DNA of 9,262 nt from Asaia bogorensis (GCA_945871455.1 CAMBXJ010000142.1:1-9262), one strand, 5' to 3'. Shown: positions 1 to 7,070, counted from the stretch's first letter. The notes: generated by a model from the letters alone, not told the origin. Numbers and translations: made by a program.

Positions 1-365
1 GTCAGGTTGCTGCGCAGCACATCGTCCCATTCCTCGGGCGTGATCTCCAGGAAGGCGCGCATCTTCCTGATGCCGACATTGGACACCACGATGTCCAGCC
101 CGCCGAATGCGTCCACCGCGTCCGCGACCATCTTCCCGACCGAGGCATCGTCGGCGACATCCGCCATGATCGGCAGCACCTCGCCGCCCCGCTCTCGGAT
201 ACCGGCGGCGACCTCATCCAGCGCGGCGCGGTCGCGATGGCCGTTGATCACCACCCTGGCACCGGCGGCGGCGAAGGCCTCGGCCACCGCGCGCCCGATA
301 TTGCGGCCCGATCCGGTGATCAGGGCGACCTTGCCATCCAGGCGAAATCCTTCGGTTGTGAGCAT
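1..365 (-). CDS. SDR-family oxidoreductase, N-terminal part (cut by window edge)
   Basis: The reading frame starts at the ATG at 365 and stays open to the window edge, giving 121 residues of an enzyme that is normally about 250 long. It is a classical short-chain dehydrogenase/reductase, an NAD(P)(H)-dependent cytosolic enzyme. The Rossmann dinucleotide-binding loop TGSGRNIG is at residues 17-24, right after a beta strand (KVALI). An acidic ADV at 68-70 contacts the adenine in this family. SNVG at 95-98 is the NNAG-type motif, and Asn120 is in the position of the helix-4 Asn of the catalytic tetrad. The Ser and YxxxK catalytic residues lie beyond the window. A purine-rich AAAAGGAAA lies about 10 bases upstream of the ATG and supports this start. 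The gene is divergent from the MFS transporter, with 180 bp between them. The substrate cannot be inferred; 3-oxoacyl-reductase-like or polyol/steroid-like activity are both possible. Confidence 0.92.
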   Translation of the reverse strand, partial: MLTTEGFRLDGKVALITGSGRNIGRAVAEAFAAAGARVVINGHRDRAALDEVAAGIRERGGEVLPIMADVADDASVGKMVADAVDAFGGLDIVVSNVGIRKMRAFLEITPEEWDDVLRSNL

Positions 366-545
366 CCTGGCGTTTCCTTTTCATGCGCATCGCATGCTGC
401 GGCGTGCCGGATGGAGGATCAAGCCGGGGAAAAGCCCGGTTCGGGATGCCAATCATCCGCGGGATGGCCAGACCACGGGCGGATGGCCCTGGCGTGGACC
501 GAAGCGCTCGCTATGGTCTGATCTCCTCATTGGAAGACGCAGCCC
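366..545. promoter_or_regulatory. Divergent intergenic region between SDR and MFS genes
   Basis: These 180 bp must carry the promoters for both divergent genes. I see no convincing -35/-10 pair. Visible structure is a small hairpin at 422-441 (CCGGG at 424-428 pairs with CCCGG at 435-439 around a GAAAAG loop). There is also an exact 8-base direct repeat GGATGGCC at 462-469 and 481-488, 19 bases apart, which could be an operator but may be chance at this GC content. Confidence 0.4.
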
Positions 546-1757
546 ATGACGCCGGCCCGTACCCAGATCGCGATGATCAACGTGGCGCATACGTTTACCC
601 ATTACAGCCTGTTGGTCCTGCCCACCGCGGTGCTGGCGATGGCCGCGCCGGGCGGCGCGTTCGGCGAAGACTATGGGCCGATCCTGGCGCTCGCGACCGG
701 GATGTTCGTGCTGTATGGGCTGTTTTCGCTGCCGCAGGGCTGGTTGGCACAACGCCTGGGGCGCAAACCGCTGATGACGGCGTTCTTCCTCGGCACCGGT
801 CTTGCCATGATCGCGGCCGGGTTCGCCGCGTCGCCGATTGTCCTGGCATTGGCCCTGGCGGCGGTTGGTCTGTTCACCGCGATCTACCATCCGATCGGAA
901 CCACCATGTTGGTCGAAGCGGCGGGAGACAAACCCGGGCGCGCGATCGGCCTGAACGGGGTGTTCGGCAATGTCGGCGTGGCTCTGGCGCCGGTTGCCAC
1001 CGCGTTTCTGGCCAATCAGATCGGCTGGCGGTCCGCCTTTGTGGTGCCCGGCGCGCTTTGCGTCCTGTTCGGGCTGATCTGGCTGACAGTCCCGGCGTCC
1101 GGCACCGCCGCCAAGGCCGGCGCCAAACCTTTCCCGCCGATCCCGCGCCATCTGGTGCGGCGCGCGGTGGTGGTGCTGATGCTGATCGCGGCGGTCTCCG
1201 GCCTGGTGTTCAACGCCTTCACCCTGCTGTTGCCAAAACTGATGCAGGAGAGGCTGGCGGGCGATGCGGACCTGTTGCCTCTGATCGGGGTTGCGGCGTT
1301 CATTGCCACGCTGTGCGGCGCGGTGACCCAGTTCTCGGTCGGCCGTCTGATCGATCGCAGCACGTTGAAGCGGGTGCTGATCCCGGTCAGCATCATCCTG
1401 GCCCCGGCGATGGGCGCGCTGGCCGTCGCCGACGGGTGGCTGGTCCTGCCGCTCGCCGGTGCCGTGGCGGCGTCGCTGTTCGGCCAGGTCACGGTGAACG
1501 AGACCATGGCCGCCCGCTATGTCGCCCCCGAGATGCGGGCGAGGGTCTACTCGGTGCGGTTTTTCGTGGGCTTTCTGGGTGCCGCCGCGGCCGCGCCGCT
1601 GGTGGCGTTCCTGCACGCCAGCACCGGCGACCTGTCCGCCGTGACTGCCTTGCTGGCGGTCTTTTCCCTGGTCACCCTGGGGTGCGCGCTGTGGTTCCCG
1701 GACCGGAAGGAAGAACTGCGGCCCGAACTCTGGTCCAACGCGGTCGCGGCGGAATAG
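546..1757 (+). CDS. MFS transporter, 403 aa
   Basis: An integral inner-membrane transporter of the major facilitator superfamily, driven by ion gradients in characterised relatives. Hydrophobic segments alternate with short loops along the whole protein, consistent with 12 membrane helices. The family loop-2/3 signature appears as GWLAQRLGRKP at 65-75, and a degenerate second copy, QFSVGRLIDRS, lies at about 262-272 in the second half. The segment AIYHPIG at 112-118, followed by TTMLVE, resembles fosmidomycin-resistance (Fsr)-like MFS members, so efflux is a reasonable guess, but the substrate is unknown. The central loop between helices 6 and 7 (about 183-205) is basic and proline-rich. GGAAG about 9 bases upstream supports the ATG. 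Length is normal for a 12-helix MFS protein. It lies 65 bp before lolA on the same strand with no terminator visible between, so cotranscription is possible. Confidence 0.9.
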   Translation: MTPARTQIAMINVAHTFTHYSLLVLPTAVLAMAAPGGAFGEDYGPILALATGMFVLYGLFSLPQGWLAQRLGRKPLMTAFFLGTGLAMIAAGFAASPIVLALALAAVGLFTAIYHPIGTTMLVEAAGDKPGRAIGLNGVFGNVGVALAPVATAFLANQIGWRSAFVVPGALCVLFGLIWLTVPASGTAAKAGAKPFPPIPRHLVRRAVVVLMLIAAVSGLVFNAFTLLLPKLMQERLAGDADLLPLIGVAAFIATLCGAVTQFSVGRLIDRSTLKRVLIPVSIILAPAMGALAVADGWLVLPLAGAVAASLFGQVTVNETMAARYVAPEMRARVYSVRFFVGFLGAAAAAPLVAFLHASTGDLSAVTALLAVFSLVTLGCALWFPDRKEELRPELWSNAVAAE

Positions 1758-1822
1758 CGCGCTCGTCGACAATCAACGCCGAGGCAGACGCCGGATTTGC
1801 AATCCGCCCGGTGACGCGCCAC

Positions 1823-2533
1823 ATGCGGTGTATGTTCAGCCGTCGCATCGCATTGTTTGGTTCCTTGTTCGGTTCCCTGGCAGGTCTTGCCGCCGCAATG
1901 GCGCCTGGCCGGCCTGCTCACGCTCAGGCCGCTCACGCTCAGGCCGCCCAAGCCCAGGCCGCCCAGGCCGGATTCCGTCCGACGGCGCAGGATCGGACCG
2001 ACCTTGCCAGGATCGAGGCCTACCTGAACGGCCTGCGCACCCTGAAGGCGCAGTTCCTGCAGGTGGCGCCAGATGGCGGCCTGTCGCGGGGGACCGCGTG
2101 GCTGGAACGTCCGGGCCATATGCGCTTCCAATACGACCCGCCGGCCCCGTTTCTGCTGGTCGCCAATCATGGCCTGCTGATGTTCCATGATTCCGCGCTG
2201 CGGCAGACCAGCAACATCCCGCTCAGCCGAACCCCGTTGGGCATGCTGCTGGCGGAGAGGGCGACTCTGTCGGGCGATGTTACCGTGACCGGCCTGCAAC
2301 GACTCCCCGGTCAGATTCAGGTCAGTCTGGTGCGGACCGCCAGTCCGGGAGAGGGCACGCTGACCCTGATATTCGTCGACAATCCCCTGGCGTTGCGTCA
2401 ATGGACGGTCCTGGACGCGCAGCGGAAAGAAACCCGGGTCACGCTGCACGGCATCGACCTCGGGGGGCGGTTCGACGCCAAGCTGTTCGAATTCGTCGAA
2501 CCCGCACCGTTCCAGGGCGGCGGCGGGGGGTAA
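1823..2533 (+). CDS. lolA: LolA-like outer-membrane lipoprotein carrier, 236 aa
   Basis: Periplasmic chaperone that accepts lipoproteins from LolCDE at the inner membrane and hands them to the outer-membrane acceptor. The N-terminus is a signal peptide: Arg-rich start (FSRR), hydrophobic stretch through about residue 26, then several AHA/AQA signal-peptidase-like sites. The mature part has the LolA landmarks: LKAQFLQ near 74-80, RPGHMRFQYDPP at 96-107 (the family usually has RPGRxRWxYDPP), and a C-terminal LFEFVEP before a glycine-rich tail. Length is slightly above the usual 200 or so because of a repeated Ala/His/Gln linker at 32-49 encoded by 15-bp repeats. I chose the ATG at 1823 because GGTGA lies 8 bases upstream; the ATG at 1832 is the alternative and leaves a normal signal peptide but has no ribosome binding site. 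In many alphaproteobacteria lolA follows ftsK; that context is absent. A weak hairpin (2567-2582, five pairs, then TTT) follows the stop. Confidence 0.86.
   Translation: MRCMFSRRIALFGSLFGSLAGLAAAMAPGRPAHAQAAHAQAAQAQAAQAGFRPTAQDRTDLARIEAYLNGLRTLKAQFLQVAPDGGLSRGTAWLERPGHMRFQYDPPAPFLLVANHGLLMFHDSALRQTSNIPLSRTPLGMLLAERATLSGDVTVTGLQRLPGQIQVSLVRTASPGEGTLTLIFVDNPLALRQWTVLDAQRKETRVTLHGIDLGGRFDAKLFEFVEPAPFQGGGGG
1916..1969 (+). repeat. 15-bp tandem repeat inside lolA (3.6 units)
   Basis: Units at 1916-1930 and 1931-1945 are identical (GCTCACGCTCAGGCC). The third, at 1946-1960, differs at three positions, and a 9-base partial unit follows at 1961-1969. Because 15 is a multiple of three the reading frame is kept. 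The repeat encodes an Ala-His-Ala-Gln-Ala type linker at the signal-peptide/mature junction, so each unit adds another possible cleavage site. The identity of the first two units suggests recent slippage. Confidence 0.9.
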
Positions 2534-2685
2534 TCCCGACCCGACGCCCAATGTTTATGGGGACACTCTGGTGCGAGCCAGATTTCCCTGCCAACATGGC
2601 GGTTATGTCGCGGAAGGCGGGAGATTTGTCTTCATTTTGCCACACGAATCGGGAATGATCACATCGACATGAGGTCGCCCGGATC
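2534..2685. other. Intergenic region before the C26 hydrolase gene
   Basis: This gap contains a locally AT-richer patch (about 2621-2662) that would suit a promoter for the downstream gene. TTGTCT at 2626-2631 and TTGCCA at 2637-2642 resemble -35 boxes, but neither has a good -10 box at 16-18 bases. A five-pair hairpin at 2567-2582 followed by TTT could be a weak lolA terminator. No coding region is evident. Confidence 0.3.
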
Positions 2686-3483
2686 ATGAAGCCGCTTGTA
2701 GGCATAAGCTGTTGCACGAAGCATTTCGGCGTTTTCGGAATGCCGAACCACGCCGCGTCGGACACTTACATTCGCGCCACCGATCATGTGGTCGGCGCGG
2801 TCCCGATCCTGATGCCCGCCAACGGACCCACCGCCGACATCGAGACATTGCTCGACCGGCTCGACGGCATCATCCTGACCGGCAGTCGTTCCAACGTGCA
2901 GCCGACCCTGTACGACGGTCCACCGCATGCGGAGGGCACGCCGGAAGATCCGGCCCGGGACGGGATCACGTTGCCGTTGATCCGCGCGGCGATCGGTCGA
3001 GGTGTGCCAGTACTGGCGATCTGCCGAGGCTTTCAGGAATTGAATGTCGCCCTGGGTGGGTCCTTGCATCAGCGTTTGCAGGATCTGGGCGATCGCATCG
3101 ACCATTCGTCGCCGATGCAGCCCTTGGCGAAGATGCGGCAAGGCAAGGCGCATGCGATCCGCGTCACGCCGAGCGGGTGGTTGCACCGTCTGGCGGGCGC
3201 GACCGAGATCGCGGTGAACTCCCTGCACAACCAGGGGATCGATCGCCTGGCGCCGGGCCTGGCGATCGAAGGAGTCGCGCCAGACGGCACGATCGAGGCG
3301 GTTCGTGTCGTCTCCACCCCGCAGCGTCCGGCGCCGGGCTTTGCCGTCGGTGTGCAATGGCATCCCGAATATGACTGGCCGGAGGACGCATTGTCGCGCG
3401 CCATCTTCGCGCAGTTCGGCGATGTCGTCCGCGCCTATGCGCGGGAATCCCGGATCGTCGGGGTTTCGATCGCGGCCGACTGA
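2686..3483 (+). CDS. Gamma-glutamyl-gamma-aminobutyrate hydrolase-like peptidase C26, 265 aa
   Basis: A class I glutamine-amidotransferase-fold hydrolase of the PuuD/C26 group, which cleaves gamma-glutamyl amide bonds; PuuD releases GABA from gamma-glutamyl-GABA in putrescine breakdown. It acts in the cytosol, and no signal peptide is visible. The catalytic triad is visible: nucleophile Cys113 in AICRGFQELNV (elbow motif), His226 and Glu228 in GVQWHPEY. Other family landmarks are the early GIILTGSRSNVQPTLY segment (61-76), which the family usually has as GGxDVxPxxY, and the NSLHNQ segment at 178-183 (usually NSxHHQ). The length, 265, is normal. GAGG at 2671-2674 lies 11 bases before the ATG. 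No other puu genes (puuA, puuB, puuC) are nearby, so a putrescine role is only inferred; a broader gamma-glutamyl hydrolase is equally possible. The next gene, nfu, is 144 bp downstream and probably separately expressed. Confidence 0.92.
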   Translation: MKPLVGISCCTKHFGVFGMPNHAASDTYIRATDHVVGAVPILMPANGPTADIETLLDRLDGIILTGSRSNVQPTLYDGPPHAEGTPEDPARDGITLPLIRAAIGRGVPVLAICRGFQELNVALGGSLHQRLQDLGDRIDHSSPMQPLAKMRQGKAHAIRVTPSGWLHRLAGATEIAVNSLHNQGIDRLAPGLAIEGVAPDGTIEAVRVVSTPQRPAPGFAVGVQWHPEYDWPEDALSRAIFAQFGDVVRAYARESRIVGVSIAAD

Positions 3484-3575
3484 CCGCGTGCATGGCCGGC
3501 GAGTGCCGGTTGCGTACCTGATGCGTCACGGCCCCCTTGTCAGACGCGCTGATTCGCCCGATGTAGCGCTTACCG

Positions 3576-3598
3576 ACCGGACCAGAGCGGTCCGGTTT
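3576..3598 (+). terminator. Hairpin with short T-tail between C26 hydrolase and nfu
   Basis: ACCGGACC at 3576-3583 pairs perfectly with GGTCCGGT at 3589-3596 around the 5-base loop AGAGC, and is followed by only TT before a C. The stem is good but the T-run is poor, so it is a possible terminator for the hydrolase transcript or a leader structure 30 bases upstream of the nfu start. A second, smaller hairpin (CCGGC/GCCGG, 3496-3509) follows the hydrolase stop directly. The remaining 144-bp gap shows no clear promoter. Confidence 0.4.
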
Positions 3599-3627
3599 CA
3601 CCTCATGCTCCGTGTAGGTTGGTCGCA

Positions 3628-4191
3628 ATGTTCATCGAAACCGAAGGCACCCCCAATCCGGCCACGTTGAAATTCCTGCCCGGACAGGATGTGATGGGGC
3701 TTACGACCGCCGATTTCGCGTCGGCCACGTCAGCCGAACGCAGCCCGTTGGCGATGTCGCTGTTCGCCCTGCCCGGTGTGGCGCGCGTGTTTTTGGGCGG
3801 CGATTTCGTCACCGTGACCAAGACCGATACGATCGCCTGGCAGGCGCTGAAGCCCCAGGTGCTGGGCGCGATCATGGAGCATTTCGTCGCCGGCCGTCCG
3901 GTGATCGACCCGGCCTTCGACGACGACCTGTATGAGGAAGATGTCGATCCGGCGGACCGGGAGATCGTCGACCAGATCAAGGAACTGCTGGACACACGCG
4001 TGCGCCCGGCGGTGGCCGGCGATGGCGGCGATATCGTGTTCCGCGGGTATCGGGAGGGGATTGTCCGACTGCATATGCAGGGGGCGTGTTCCGGGTGCCC
4101 GTCTTCGCGTGCGACGTTGAAGCATGGGATTGAGAACATGCTGCGCCATTATGTGCCGGAAGTGGTGTCGGTGGAGCAGGTGGAATTTTGA
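3628..4191 (+). CDS. nfu: Nfu-type iron-sulfur cluster scaffold/carrier, 187 aa
   Basis: A cytosolic Fe-S cluster carrier that receives a cluster from the primary assembly machinery and delivers it to client enzymes. The N-terminal Nfu domain (about 1-90) opens with the diagnostic MFIETEGTPNPATLKFLPG. After an acidic linker (about 95-112) comes the NifU C-terminal domain (about 113-187) with GDGGDIVFRGY and the cluster-binding CxxC, Cys154 and Cys157 in GACSGCPSS. This two-domain layout matches mitochondrial NFU1 and alphaproteobacterial Nfu, not E. coli NfuA. Length is typical. I chose the ATG at 3628 because the family starts with MFI; a TTG at 3619 is in frame but less likely. TAGG about 10 bases upstream is a modest ribosome binding site. 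No suf or isc genes are in the window. It converges with ccmG across a large palindromic element. Confidence 0.95.
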   Translation: MFIETEGTPNPATLKFLPGQDVMGLTTADFASATSAERSPLAMSLFALPGVARVFLGGDFVTVTKTDTIAWQALKPQVLGAIMEHFVAGRPVIDPAFDDDLYEEDVDPADREIVDQIKELLDTRVRPAVAGDGGDIVFRGYREGIVRLHMQGACSGCPSSRATLKHGIENMLRHYVPEVVSVEQVEF

Positions 4192-4206
4192 GTTAACGGG
4201 GGAAGG

Positions 4207-4443
4207 GCGGGGCTCCGCCCCGGACCCCGCCAGGGGCTTTGCCCCTGGACCCCACCAAAGGCGCGGCCTTTGTAATGCGATTCTTTTGGTGCCTTCAGGA
4301 TAGGGGGCCTACCCGGACGGCGAGAGGTCCGGGCAGGCCCCCTAACCTGAAGGCACCAATGGTCCGGGTTCCAAGGGCCGTCGCCCTTGGTGGGGGTCCA
4401 GGGGGCAAAGCCCGCTGGTCGGGGTCCGGGGCGGAAGCCCCGC
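4207..4443. repeat. Large mirror-symmetric palindromic element with seven nested hairpins
   Basis: Nearly the whole gap between convergent nfu and ccmG is one imperfect inverted repeat. GCGGGGCT at 4207-4214 matches AGCCCCGC at 4436-4443, and correspondence continues inward with small indels. Each arm itself contains three short hairpins. Left: 4208-4222 (CGGGGC/GCCCCG), 4230-4248 (CCAGGGGC/GCCCCTGG, TTT loop) and 4256-4272 (CAAAGGC/GCCTTTG). Right: 4371-4390 (CCAAGGGC/GCCCTTGG), 4398-4418 (AAA loop, one mismatch) and 4428-4441 (GGGGC/GCCCC). The centre is a 33-bp stem, 4286-4318 with 4327-4359, with two mismatches and an 8-base loop. It probably acts as a two-way transcription barrier. Elements with such GGGGC-AAA/TTT-GCCCC blocks are common intergenic repeats in high-GC alphaproteobacteria; I cannot name a family. 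Confidence 0.9.
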
Positions 4444-4458
4444 GCTGCCGCACCCTTC

Positions 4459-4995
4459 TCATGACCCCGCCAGCGTCCGCAGCAATGGCAGCAACTCCCG
4501 CTCCACGGTCTCGACGCTCAGCGGCCCGACGAAGCGTTTGCGGACCCGCCCGTTCGCGTCCAGCACATAGGTCTCCGGCACTCCATAGGCGCCGAAATCC
4601 AGTCCCGTGCGCCCATCCCGATCCACCCCGATGGCACGGTATGGGTCGCCGAATTGGTTCAGAAACCGGCTCGAATCTTCCGGCTTGTCCTTGTAGGCGA
4701 TGCCGTAGAGCGGGATTTTCTCCTGCCTGGCCAGGCGCATCAGCACGGGATGTTCAATGCGGCAGGGGGCGCACCAGGAGGCGAAAAAGTTGATTACGAC
4801 GGGTTGGCCCCGCAGTCCGTCGCGGCTGAGCGTGCCGGTGCCGTTCAGCGCGGCCAGTTCGAAGGCGGGGGCTTCCTTGTCGATCAGCGCGGATGGCAGA
4901 ACACGCGGGTCGTGCCCCGGGCGCAAGGCCCAGGCGAAATAGAGCGCCAGCACCACGAACAGGCCGACCGGAAGCAGGTACAACAGGCGGCGCAT
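4459..4995 (-). CDS. ccmG: Thiol:disulfide interchange protein CcmG/DsbE, 178 aa
   Basis: Membrane-anchored periplasmic thioredoxin-like protein of cytochrome c maturation System I. It keeps the apocytochrome CXXCH cysteines reduced (directly or through CcmH) so that haem can be attached. A single N-terminal membrane anchor spans about 5-24 after MRR. The thioredoxin domain has the active site WCAPC, Cys75 and Cys78, in FFASWCAPCRIEHPVL, and the CcmG-specific cis-proline loop GVPET (Pro140, Glu141) that distinguishes it from ordinary thioredoxins. PAFELAAL near 43-50 is the strand preceding the CcmG insertion. The length, 178, is normal. I chose the ATG at 4995 over the longer in-frame start at 5091 because the latter would overlap ccmF and place a low-complexity Ala/Ser/Pro stretch before the anchor. 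The ccmF stop is one base before this ATG (TGAGATG), so translation is probably coupled. No ccmH follows. Confidence 0.96.
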   Translation of the reverse strand: MRRLLYLLPVGLFVVLALYFAWALRPGHDPRVLPSALIDKEAPAFELAALNGTGTLSRDGLRGQPVVINFFASWCAPCRIEHPVLMRLARQEKIPLYGIAYKDKPEDSSRFLNQFGDPYRAIGVDRDGRTGLDFGAYGVPETYVLDANGRVRKRFVGPLSVETVERELLPLLRTLAGS

Positions 4996-4996
4996 C

Positions 4997-6979
4997 TCAA
5001 TCCCCGGCGGCGGGCTGGGCGACAGCGGGGCGGGCCCGCTGGGCAATGCCGATGCGCCAGCGCCGGTCGCTGAGGCTGACCATGCCGCCAAAGGCCATGA
5101 TCATGGCGCCGATCCAGATCCATGGCACCAGCGGCTTCCAGTAGGCGCGGATTGTCCAGTTGCCGGCCCCGTCGGCGTCTCCCAGCGCGACATAGAGATC
5201 GGCCAGGAAGTTGGTGCGGATCGCCGTATCGGCGGTGGTTTGCTGCTGAACCGGGAAGAATTTCCGCTGCGGACGCAGTTCGGCCACGAACCGCTCGCCG
5301 CTGCTGATGCGGATCACGGCCTCGTCGGCGGTGAAATTGGCGCCCTCCCGCCGTTCCACCCGATCCAACCGGACCGTGTAGCCGGCGAGTTCCAGGGAGC
5401 CGCCGGGCCGTAGGACCTCAATGGCTTCCCGGTCGAATGCGGATGCCGCGAAACCGGCGACCGACACGGCAAGGCCAAGATGCGCCAAGGTCATGCCATA
5501 GGCGGACCGGGGCAGTTGGATGGCGCGTCGCAGGCTCTGGCCGATGGGGATGCGGAACAGGCGCACGCGTTCGGCGAGTTCAACCAGCACCGCGGTGAAC
5601 AGCCAGGCGGCCAGTCCAAGGCCCAGGATCGCGAGGATCGGGCCGCCCTGCGTGATGTAGAGCATGATCAGGATCACGAGGCCGGTCGTAAGATAGGCCA
5701 CCCAAAGCCGTTGCAGGGCTCCTAGAAGATCGCCGCGCTTCCAGGCCAGCATGGGGCCGATGCCGACGGCGATCACCAGCGGCACCATCAGGGGGGTGAA
5801 GGTGGCGTTGAAGAACGGGAAACCGACGGACAATTTCGGCCCGCCCACCGCGTCCAGAAACAGCGGATACAGGGTGCCCAGGAACACCGTCGCGCAGCTA
5901 CAGGACAGCAGCAGATTGTTCAGCACCAACGCCCCCTCCCGCGACAACGGCGCGAACAGGCCGCCTCCGCGCAGCGTGGGTGCTCGGATCGCGAACAGGA
6001 CCAGGGACCCGCCAATGGCCGCGATCAGCAGCAACAGGATGAACATCCCGCGCGCCGGATCGGTGGCGAAGGCATGGACGGAGGTCAGCACGCCGGACCG
6101 CACCAGGAAGGTGCCGACCAGGGACAGGGAGAAGGTCAGGATCGCCAGCAGGACGGTCCACGCTTTCAGCGTGTCACGTTTTTCCACGACGATGGAGGAG
6201 TGGATGAGGGCGGTGCCGAGCAGCCAGGGCATGAAGGAGGCGTTTTCGACGGGATCCCAGAACCACCAGCCGCCCCAGCCCAGGGTGTAGTAGGCCCACC
6301 AGCTTCCCATCGCGATGCCGATGGTCAGCGCGCACCAGGATGCCAGGGTCCAGGGCCGCACCCAGCGTGCCCAGGCGGGGTCCACCTTGCCCTCGATCAG
6401 GGCGGCGACGGCGAAGGCGAAGGCGACGGAAAACCCGACATAGCCGAGGTATAGAAAGGGCGGATGGAAGGCGAGGCCGGGGTCCTGCAGCACCGGATTC
6501 AGGCCGCGTCCGTTCGGCGGAACGGGGAAATTGCGGGCGAACGGGTTGGATGTGAACAGGATGAACAGCAGGAATCCGACCCCGATCATGCCCTGTACCG
6601 CCAGCACCCGCGCCTGCAACGCCGGCGGCAGGTTGTGGCTGAACACTGCGACCGCGGCCGAACAGACGGCGAGGGTAAAGACCCAGAGGAGCATGGAGCC
6701 CTCGTGGTTGCTCCAGGCCCCGGTGAGTTTGTAGAGCAGCGGTTTGTCGCTGTGGCTGTTCTGATAGACGTTCACCAGGGAAAAGTCGGAGGTGACATAG
6801 GCGTGCACCAACGCGGCCATGGAAAGCCCCGCCAGCAGGAACCCGGTCAGCGCACAGGACCGGCCGACGCCCATCCATGCCGTGTTGCCGCGGGCCGCGC
6901 CAATCAACGGAATGACCGCCTGCACCACGGCCACCAACAGCGCCAGAATCAGCGCGAAATGCCCCAGTTCAGCGATCAC
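4997..6979 (-). CDS. ccmF: Cytochrome c-type biogenesis haem lyase CcmF, 660 aa
   Basis: Polytopic inner-membrane core of the System I synthetase, which takes haem from holo-CcmE and ligates it to apocytochrome c in the periplasm with CcmH. The WWD haem-handling motif is intact as WGGWWFWDPVEN at 235-246. Four histidines align with the E. coli haem ligands as I recall them: His172 in FHPPFLYLGY (P-His1), His260 in TALIHS (TM-His1), His302 in SVHAFATDP (P-His2) and His500 in TLAHLGL (TM-His2). Many hydrophobic helices and the large C-terminal periplasmic domain (about 515-630) are complete. I chose the GTG at 6979 because the family begins MIAELGHFAL and this gives the usual length of about 660; the ATG at 7060 would add 27 Ser/Pro/Arg-rich residues. 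The GTG lacks a strong ribosome binding site and overlaps a possible 33-codon ORF. It forms an operon with ccmG. Confidence 0.96.
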   Translation of the reverse strand: MIAELGHFALILALLVAVVQAVIPLIGAARGNTAWMGVGRSCALTGFLLAGLSMAALVHAYVTSDFSLVNVYQNSHSDKPLLYKLTGAWSNHEGSMLLWVFTLAVCSAAVAVFSHNLPPALQARVLAVQGMIGVGFLLFILFTSNPFARNFPVPPNGRGLNPVLQDPGLAFHPPFLYLGYVGFSVAFAFAVAALIEGKVDPAWARWVRPWTLASWCALTIGIAMGSWWAYYTLGWGGWWFWDPVENASFMPWLLGTALIHSSIVVEKRDTLKAWTVLLAILTFSLSLVGTFLVRSGVLTSVHAFATDPARGMFILLLLIAAIGGSLVLFAIRAPTLRGGGLFAPLSREGALVLNNLLLSCSCATVFLGTLYPLFLDAVGGPKLSVGFPFFNATFTPLMVPLVIAVGIGPMLAWKRGDLLGALQRLWVAYLTTGLVILIMLYITQGGPILAILGLGLAAWLFTAVLVELAERVRLFRIPIGQSLRRAIQLPRSAYGMTLAHLGLAVSVAGFAASAFDREAIEVLRPGGSLELAGYTVRLDRVERREGANFTADEAVIRISSGERFVAELRPQRKFFPVQQQTTADTAIRTNFLADLYVALGDADGAGNWTIRAYWKPLVPWIWIGAMIMAFGGMVSLSDRRWRIGIAQRARPAVAQPAAGD

Positions 6980-7070
6980 GGCGCTGCTCGGCGTGGATGT
7001 CCCGGAGGGCGCGCTGTAGGGTCGCCGGCTGGAGGCGGGTGGGAAGCGTTGCGGTGACATGAGCGCGCAT
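6969..7070 (-). CDS. Possible 33-codon leader ORF overlapping the ccmF start
   Basis: An ATG at 7070 opens a 33-codon frame (MRAHVTATLP... ending HAEQRRDR) whose TGA at 6969-6971 lies 8 bases beyond the ccmF GTG at 6979, so the two overlap. Such an overlap can couple translation, which would explain how ccmF starts from a GTG without a clear ribosome binding site. The peptide has no recognisable motif, and the frame extends farther upstream through a hairpin repeat, which argues against a real gene. A TGGCGC/GCGCCA inverted repeat (7070-7087) overlaps its start. Treat it as a weak candidate only. Confidence 0.2.
   Translation of the reverse strand: MRAHVTATLPTRLQPATLQRALRDIHAEQRRDR

Noticed and set aside
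453..1772. 439-codon minus-strand open frame opposite the MFS gene
   Set aside because: Gln/Arg/His-rich translation typical of an antisense frame; the plus-strand MFS protein has clear motifs and membrane helices.
383..1822. Long plus-strand open frame running into lolA
   Set aside because: It lies across the MFS gene in another frame, and its translation is Arg/Gly/Ala-rich without domains. High GC keeps alternative frames open. Only the lolA part from 1823 on is real.
1765..2385. GTCGACAATC present twice (about 1765 and 2376)
   Set aside because: A ten-base match with different flanks, one copy in coding sequence; most likely chance.
3619..3627. TTG as an upstream start for nfu
   Set aside because: The family N-terminus is MFI followed by the TPNPATLKF segment, which fits the ATG at 3628.
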